Made by a program: the position numbers and the translations under genes | The notes under the pieces: generated by a model | What the model saw: the letters and a program-made list of their open reading frames with translations, nothing else | The model's database searches: none | Told to the model about the DNA's origin: nothing | Shown here: positions 59,533 through 64,000 of the stretch, one piece after another | How the letters are laid out: the number at the start of each line of letters is the position of its first letter | Position numbering within the stretch: position 1 is the first letter of the stretch | Source: JACQZU01 sp041908165 | GTDB lineage: Bacteria; Acidobacteriota; Holophagae; Holophagales; Holophagaceae | Length of the DNA stretch: 64,000 bases | Assembly: GCA_041908165.1 (NCBI GenBank) | Contig: JAYRFV010000065.1 | Span: forward strand, 62,001 to 126,000 | Direction of reading: 5' to 3'

Positions 59533-60672
59533 ATGCGCCTCCTGCTCGCCCTCCTGCTGTCTCTCGCGGCCCTGGCCGCGGAGCCCGGTCCGGTGGTCCT
59601 GCTGAGCTTCGACGGTCTGTCCGCCGGTCATTTCACGCCCACCCTGATGCCCCGCGTCTGGAAACTCGGCGAGCAGGGCTGGCGGGGCGTCGGCATCCCG
59701 CCCTTCCCTTCCACCACCTTCAACGGCCACGCCAGCCTCGCCACCGGCTGCTGGCCCGGCCACCACGGCATCGTCGCCAACGCCTACATCGACCCCCGGC
59801 GCGGCCACGTCAGCTACACCGGCACTGCCGACCAGTTCCTGCGCGAACCGCTGTGGGTGGCGACCACCCGCGCCGGCCTGCGCACGGCGGTCTACCACTG
59901 GGTGGGGGGCAATGGCCCCTGGGAAGGCGTCACACCCTGGCGTCTGGAGCCCTTCGTGCCCGACGTCGACGACCAGGACGCCCTCGCCTTCACCGACCGC
60001 GCCTTGGCCGACGGGGCGAAGCTGGTGATGGCCTACCTGTCGGGCATCGACAGCGAAGGCCACACCGGCAGCCCGGTGGGCTCCCACGTGAAGGCCAAGC
60101 TGGCGGCCACCGATGCCCTCCTGGGCCCCTGGCTGGAACGGCTCCGGGAGAAATGGCCCGGAATCCGCGTGGTGCTGACCGCCGACCACGGCATGGCGGC
60201 AATGCAGAAGCAGGTCAATCTCCACGACCTCCTGGATCCGCTTCCGGTCACGGTGGTGGCCCATGGCGGCAGCGCCTACATCTACCTGAAGGACCGCGAG
60301 CCCGTGGCGGAAGTGGTCCGGCGGATCCGCCGGGCGGGATTGAAGGCCTGGTCCCGCGAGGAACTTCCGGTGGAGATGCGGCTGCTCGACAACCCGAGGG
60401 TCGGCCACGTGGTGGCGCTCGCCCCTATGGGCACCTGGCTGGCGCAGAGCCGCAGTCCGGAAGGCCAGGAGGCCGAGCGGGCCGGCCGCGCCGGCGCCCA
60501 CGGCTACCTGGGCTCGGATCCCGAAATGAAGACCTTGCTGCTGGTGCTCGGCGCCGGCCGGGGCAATCTGGGGGAAATCCCGCTCTGGGACCTCGCGCCC
60601 ACCATCGCAGCCTGGCTCAAGGTCTCCTGGGCGCTGCCGCCGGATGGAAAGCCGATTGCAGTGCTTCCCTGA
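59533..60672 (+). CDS. Nucleotide pyrophosphatase/phosphodiesterase-type ectoenzyme
   Basis: 379 residues with signal peptide MRLLLALLLSLAALAAEPGP. Alkaline-phosphatase-superfamily NPP motifs: LLSFDGLSAGHF (metal Asp), FPSTTFNGHASLATG (Thr nucleophile), AYLSGIDSEGH, LTADHGM and HGYLGSDPEMKTLL, giving a full two-zinc site. Likely cleaves phosphodiester or pyrophosphate bonds of nucleotides or lipids outside the inner membrane. A longer frame upstream overlaps the methyltransferase on the other strand and was not used. Confidence 0.92.
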   Translation: MRLLLALLLSLAALAAEPGPVVLLSFDGLSAGHFTPTLMPRVWKLGEQGWRGVGIPPFPSTTFNGHASLATGCWPGHHGIVANAYIDPRRGHVSYTGTADQFLREPLWVATTRAGLRTAVYHWVGGNGPWEGVTPWRLEPFVPDVDDQDALAFTDRALADGAKLVMAYLSGIDSEGHTGSPVGSHVKAKLAATDALLGPWLERLREKWPGIRVVLTADHGMAAMQKQVNLHDLLDPLPVTVVAHGGSAYIYLKDREPVAEVVRRIRRAGLKAWSREELPVEMRLLDNPRVGHVVALAPMGTWLAQSRSPEGQEAERAGRAGAHGYLGSDPEMKTLLLVLGAGRGNLGEIPLWDLAPTIAAWLKVSWALPPDGKPIAVLP

Positions 60673-60770
60673 GCCCGGGCCGGCACCCAAGGGGAAACCG
60701 GACGACCGGCCGTCAATTATTGAGTGGAAGGTCCTCTGGCCGATGGTAGACAGTAGCTGAATCCGCTCCC

Positions 60771-63700
60771 ATGACGCCCCCCATTCCAGCCACGCCGCCC
60801 CAAAGGCCCGACCGGCCGGTCGAGGGGCCATGGTCGCCGCTGCTGGACCGGCTCCCCCTGGGGGTGCTGCTCTCAGATGGATCCGGTCGCTGGATCGAGG
60901 CCAATGATGCCGCCTCCCGGATCCTGGGGCTGCCGCGGGAGACCCTGCTCGGCGGCAACCTGCACGACCCCCGCCCGCAGATGCTGTCCGCCGACGGGAG
61001 CATCCTGTCCGCCGCAGGAACGCCCGCATCACGGGCCCTCGCGACCGGAGCACCGGTCCCGGCGACCCCCCTGGGTTGGGTGCAGGCCAATGGCGAGACC
61101 CTCTGGCTGGAAGTCGCCGCCGAACCCCTGGCCGGAGGGGGGGTGCTGGTCAGCTTCCAGGACATCACCGAAACCCATGTCACCAACGCCATCCTCGCGG
61201 CCCGGGATCGGCTGGTCGAACGGGCGGTCGACGCCACCCTCGAGGACGTGCTGCGCGCCACCCTGGATGAAACAGAGCGGCTCACCGCCAGCCGCATCGG
61301 CTTCTACCACTTCGTCGACCCCGACCAGGATGCGCTGACCCTTCAAGCCTGGAGCACCCGGACCTCGCGCGAGTTCTGCAAGGCCGAGGGCACCGGACTG
61401 CACTATCCGATCGCCCAGGCCGGCGTCTGGGTGGAAGCCTTCCATCGCCGGATGCCGGTGATCCACAACGACTACCCCAGCCTTCCGCACCGGAAGGGGC
61501 TCCCGGAAGGCCACGCGGAGGTGCTCCGGGAACTGGTCGTTCCGGTGCTGCGCGGGGGGCGGATCGTCGCCCTGCTCGGGGTCGGCAACAAGCCCTTCGA
61601 CTACGGCGCCGGCGACGTCGCCATCGTCCAGCGGCTGGCGGAACTGGCCTGGGACCTGGCCGAGCGGAAGCGGGCCGAAGCCGCGCTCCGGGCCAGCGAG
61701 GCCAAATACCGCCACCAGTTCGACAGCATGCGCCAGGGCGCCTTCCTGCAACGCGCCGACGGCACCCTCCTGGACGTGAACCCGGCAGCCCTGGAACTGT
61801 TCGGGTTGACCCGCGAGGCCTTCCTCGGCCGCACCTCCCTGAGCCCGGCCTGGGACGTGGTCCACGAGGACGGTTCACCCTGGCCCGGGGACCAGCACCC
61901 TTCCATGGCGGCCTTGCGGACCGGGAAGCCGGTCACCGGAACGGTCGCGGGCATCCTCAACCCGGCCACCGGAGCGCGGGTCTGGGTGGAAGTCAACGCG
62001 ATGCCGGAATTCCGGGACCGGGAGGCGACCCCCTTCCAGGTCCTGGTCACCCTCCACGACCTCACCGACCGCCGCCGTTCGGAGGACCTCCTGCGGGTCA
62101 GCGAGGAGCGCTTCCGGATCCTGTTCGAGCGGATGGCCGAGGGGTATTCCCACTGCCGGATGCGCTACGACGGCGACCAGCCGGTGGATTGGGTCTACCT
62201 CTCGGTGAACCCGGCCTTCGAGGAACTCACCGGCCTCCACCATGCCACCGGCCGCTGGGTGAGCGAACTCATCCCCGGCCTGCGCGACAGTTCGCCCGAA
62301 CTGTTCGAGACCTACGGGCGGGTCGCCCGGGTCGGCGTGCCGGAGCGTTTCGAGACCTTCGTCCCCCTGCTGGACAGTTGGTACTCGGTGAGCGTCTTCA
62401 GCCCTGGGCCCGAGGAATTCGTCACCACCTTCGAGAACATCACCGCGCGCAAGCGCGATCTGGCGGAGATCCTGGCGGTCCGGGAACTGCAGCGGCAGGT
62501 GCTGGACTCCCTCGACGCCCACGTGGCGGTGCTGGACGCGGAGGGCCGCATCATCGCGGTCAATGAGCCGTGGCGGCGGTTCGCCCACGAGAACGGCATC
62601 GTCGAGACCGTCGGCACGGTGGAACAGGTCAACTACCTCGAAGCCATCTGCCGCAGCGCCCCGCAATCGGATTCCAGTCTCGACGCCATCTGTGCAGGGC
62701 TCCGCGAAGTGCTGGGCGGCCTCCGCGCCACTTTCCAGACCGAATACCCCTGCAACAGTCCCGGAGAGCTTCGCTGGTTCCGGATGACGGTGCTGCCGCT
62801 CCGGTCCGGCCAGGGCGGCGCCGTGGTCACCCACGAGAACATCACCACCGAGCGGGAGGCCCTGGAGGCGCTGCGACAGGCCCACAGCCGGCTCACCATG
62901 GCCCAGCGCTCGGCCGGCGCGGGAATGTGGGACTGGGAAGTGCAGACCGGCCGCATCACCTGGTCTCCTGAACTGTACGCGCTCTTCGGATTGGACCCCG
63001 GCAGGGGCGAAGCCTCCTTCGCGGCCTGGAGGACGGCGATCCATCCGGAGGACGTCCTGGCGGCCGGAGCGCGGATCGAAGCGGCCCTGGCCGCCCGCAC
63101 GCCCCTGGACAGCGAATACCGGGTGGTGCTGCCGGACGGAAGCCTGCGCTGGATCCAGGCCCTGGGCTCCACGGTGTACGACCCCGCCGGCCGGCCCGAG
63201 CGCATGTCGGGGATCTGCCTGGACGTCACCGAGCGCAAGCGGATCGAAGCCGCGCTCCACGACAGCGAGGCCCGTTGGCACACGGTGGTCGACCAGGCAG
63301 GGGACGGCTTCGAGGTGATCGACCAGGACGGCCGGTTCATCGAGGTCAACGAGACCACCTGCCAGCGCAGCGGCTACTCCCGGGAGGAGCTGCTGGGCAT
63401 GACCCTGTTCGAACTGGATCCGGGGCTGGACCCGGACTTCTACCGGGAGAACTTCGCGCGGATGATCGGCGGACCGCCCCAGCGGTTCGAGCGGGAGCAC
63501 CGGCGGAAGGACGGCACCTACGACCCCGTCGAGATCACCACCTCGGTCATCCGCATCGACGGCGCCTACCATTCCCTGGCGCAGGTGCGGGACATCCGCG
63601 AACGGCGGCGCGCCGAGGAGGCCCTGCGCCGCACCCAGGAGCAGCTCACCCTCTTCATGCGCAACTCCCCGGTCTACGCCTACATCAAGGAAGTCGGCCC

Positions 63701-64000
63701 GACGGAGAGCCGGGTCCTGCTGGCCAGCGAGAACTTCGTCGACATGGTCGGCATCCCCGGCTCGCAGATGGCCGGCAAGACCATGGCGGAACTGTTCCCG
63801 CCGGAATTCGCCGCGCAGATCGCCGCCGACGACTGGGCGGTGGTGACCAGCGGCGAGGTGCTGCGGAAGGACGAATTCCTGGGCGGGCGCACCTACACCA
63901 CGATCAAGTTCCCTCTGCCGGCCGAGGGCCGCCGGCTGCTTGCCGGCTACACCATCGACATCAGCGAACGGGTCCGCACCGAACGGGCCCTCCAGGCCAG
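60771..64000 (+). CDS. Multi-PAS/GAF sensor protein, C-terminus outside window
   Basis: At least 1076 residues, open to the end of the window. Domains in order: PAS (about 24-135), GAF (143-297; LTASRIGFYHFVD, ELVVPVLRGGRIVALLGVGN), PAS (307-434), PAS (442-558), PAS-like (572-693), PAS_3 (707-820; MWDWEVQTGRITWSPELY), PAS (830-943; RFIEVNETTCQRSGYSREEL) and PAS (954-1068), each with PAC-type ends such as DITETH, DLTDRRR, NITARKR, DVTERKR, DIRERRR. No TM helix or signal is seen, so it is cytoplasmic. The output domain (histidine kinase, GGDEF or other) is beyond base 64000. No good SD; ATG 60771 begins MTPPIPATPP. Confidence 0.92.
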   Translation, partial: MTPPIPATPPQRPDRPVEGPWSPLLDRLPLGVLLSDGSGRWIEANDAASRILGLPRETLLGGNLHDPRPQMLSADGSILSAAGTPASRALATGAPVPATPLGWVQANGETLWLEVAAEPLAGGGVLVSFQDITETHVTNAILAARDRLVERAVDATLEDVLRATLDETERLTASRIGFYHFVDPDQDALTLQAWSTRTSREFCKAEGTGLHYPIAQAGVWVEAFHRRMPVIHNDYPSLPHRKGLPEGHAEVLRELVVPVLRGGRIVALLGVGNKPFDYGAGDVAIVQRLAELAWDLAERKRAEAALRASEAKYRHQFDSMRQGAFLQRADGTLLDVNPAALELFGLTREAFLGRTSLSPAWDVVHEDGSPWPGDQHPSMAALRTGKPVTGTVAGILNPATGARVWVEVNAMPEFRDREATPFQVLVTLHDLTDRRRSEDLLRVSEERFRILFERMAEGYSHCRMRYDGDQPVDWVYLSVNPAFEELTGLHHATGRWVSELIPGLRDSSPELFETYGRVARVGVPERFETFVPLLDSWYSVSVFSPGPEEFVTTFENITARKRDLAEILAVRELQRQVLDSLDAHVAVLDAEGRIIAVNEPWRRFAHENGIVETVGTVEQVNYLEAICRSAPQSDSSLDAICAGLREVLGGLRATFQTEYPCNSPGELRWFRMTVLPLRSGQGGAVVTHENITTEREALEALRQAHSRLTMAQRSAGAGMWDWEVQTGRITWSPELYALFGLDPGRGEASFAAWRTAIHPEDVLAAGARIEAALAARTPLDSEYRVVLPDGSLRWIQALGSTVYDPAGRPERMSGICLDVTERKRIEAALHDSEARWHTVVDQAGDGFEVIDQDGRFIEVNETTCQRSGYSREELLGMTLFELDPGLDPDFYRENFARMIGGPPQRFEREHRRKDGTYDPVEITTSVIRIDGAYHSLAQVRDIRERRRAEEALRRTQEQLTLFMRNSPVYAYIKEVGPTESRVLLASENFVDMVGIPGSQMAGKTMAELFPPEFAAQIAADDWAVVTSGEVLRKDEFLGGRTYTTIKFPLPAEGRRLLAGYTIDISERVRTERALQA

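Overview
The window is about 70% G+C, densely coded on both strands, and reads as a normal bacterial chromosome. No rRNA, tRNA, transposase, integrase, phage gene or CRISPR array was seen. The gene set (Oar-like TonB-dependent receptor with a carboxypeptidase-regulatory domain, Pkn-type Ser/Thr kinases with PEGA or TPR tails, monomeric isocitrate dehydrogenase, LytS/LytTR pair, large PAS/GAF sensor, very GC-rich coding) suggests an Acidobacteriota of the Holophagae type (Geothrix/Holophaga-like). That placement is an inference from gene content, not a phylogenetic result.

Layout. 1-6443 (-): a complete trpL-E-G-D-C-F-B-A tryptophan operon in which consecutive genes overlap or nearly touch, with a leader peptide, a Trp-Gly-Trp control codon pair and a terminator/antiterminator typical of ribosome-mediated attenuation. 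6556-9338 (+): a membrane protein and a 5'-nucleotidase split into two genes. 9422-11647 (+): monomeric NADP isocitrate dehydrogenase. 11665-14559 (-): an alpha/beta hydrolase and a PEGA Ser/Thr kinase, divergent from a cellulose-synthase-like glycosyltransferase (14700-16223) across a long dyad. 16393-21727 (+): a DeoR-type regulator followed by two small beta-barrel-like proteins flanking an Oar-like TonB receptor, probably one uptake locus. 21791-27245: peptidoglycan amidase (-), then an FlhB-C-like protein, a PHP phosphatase, a receiver protein and truA in a tight + operon, then glnA (-) and an HD protein (+) diverging from an AT-rich island. 27373-34016 (-): ileS-lspA-polysaccharide deacetylase, then a biotin carrier protein and biotin carboxylase. 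34136-40530: two small exported proteins (+), LytS/LytTR (-), a PQQ-type propeller (-), coaBC (-) diverging from rpoZ (+). 40539-43720 (-): 2H phosphoesterase, hotdog thioesterase, radical SAM enzyme, CapA. 43791-48940 (+): a 1044-residue Ser/Thr kinase-TPR protein overlapping a molybdopterin oxidoreductase by ATGA. 49041-51130 (-): sucCD. 51375-54320 (+): a collagen-like protein with a self-cleaving S74 chaperone domain, then a PilT-like ATPase with an extra N-terminal region. 54366-57597 (-): udk, rhodanese, NUDIX, yajQ, polyprenyl diphosphate synthase. 57679-64000: lipoprotein (+), RlmI-like methyltransferase (-), NPP-type phosphodiesterase (+), and a multi-PAS/GAF sensor cut by the window end.

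The least ordinary points are the readable trp attenuator, a family of intergenic elements built of short tandem words (27260-27331, 48960-49017, 49926-49967), an 11-base word shared in opposite orientation around the deoR-like gene, the 55-bp dyad between kinase and glycosyltransferase, the collagen/S74 protein, and the kinase-TPR/molybdoenzyme gene pair. No wholly new multi-gene system could be demonstrated from sequence alone.
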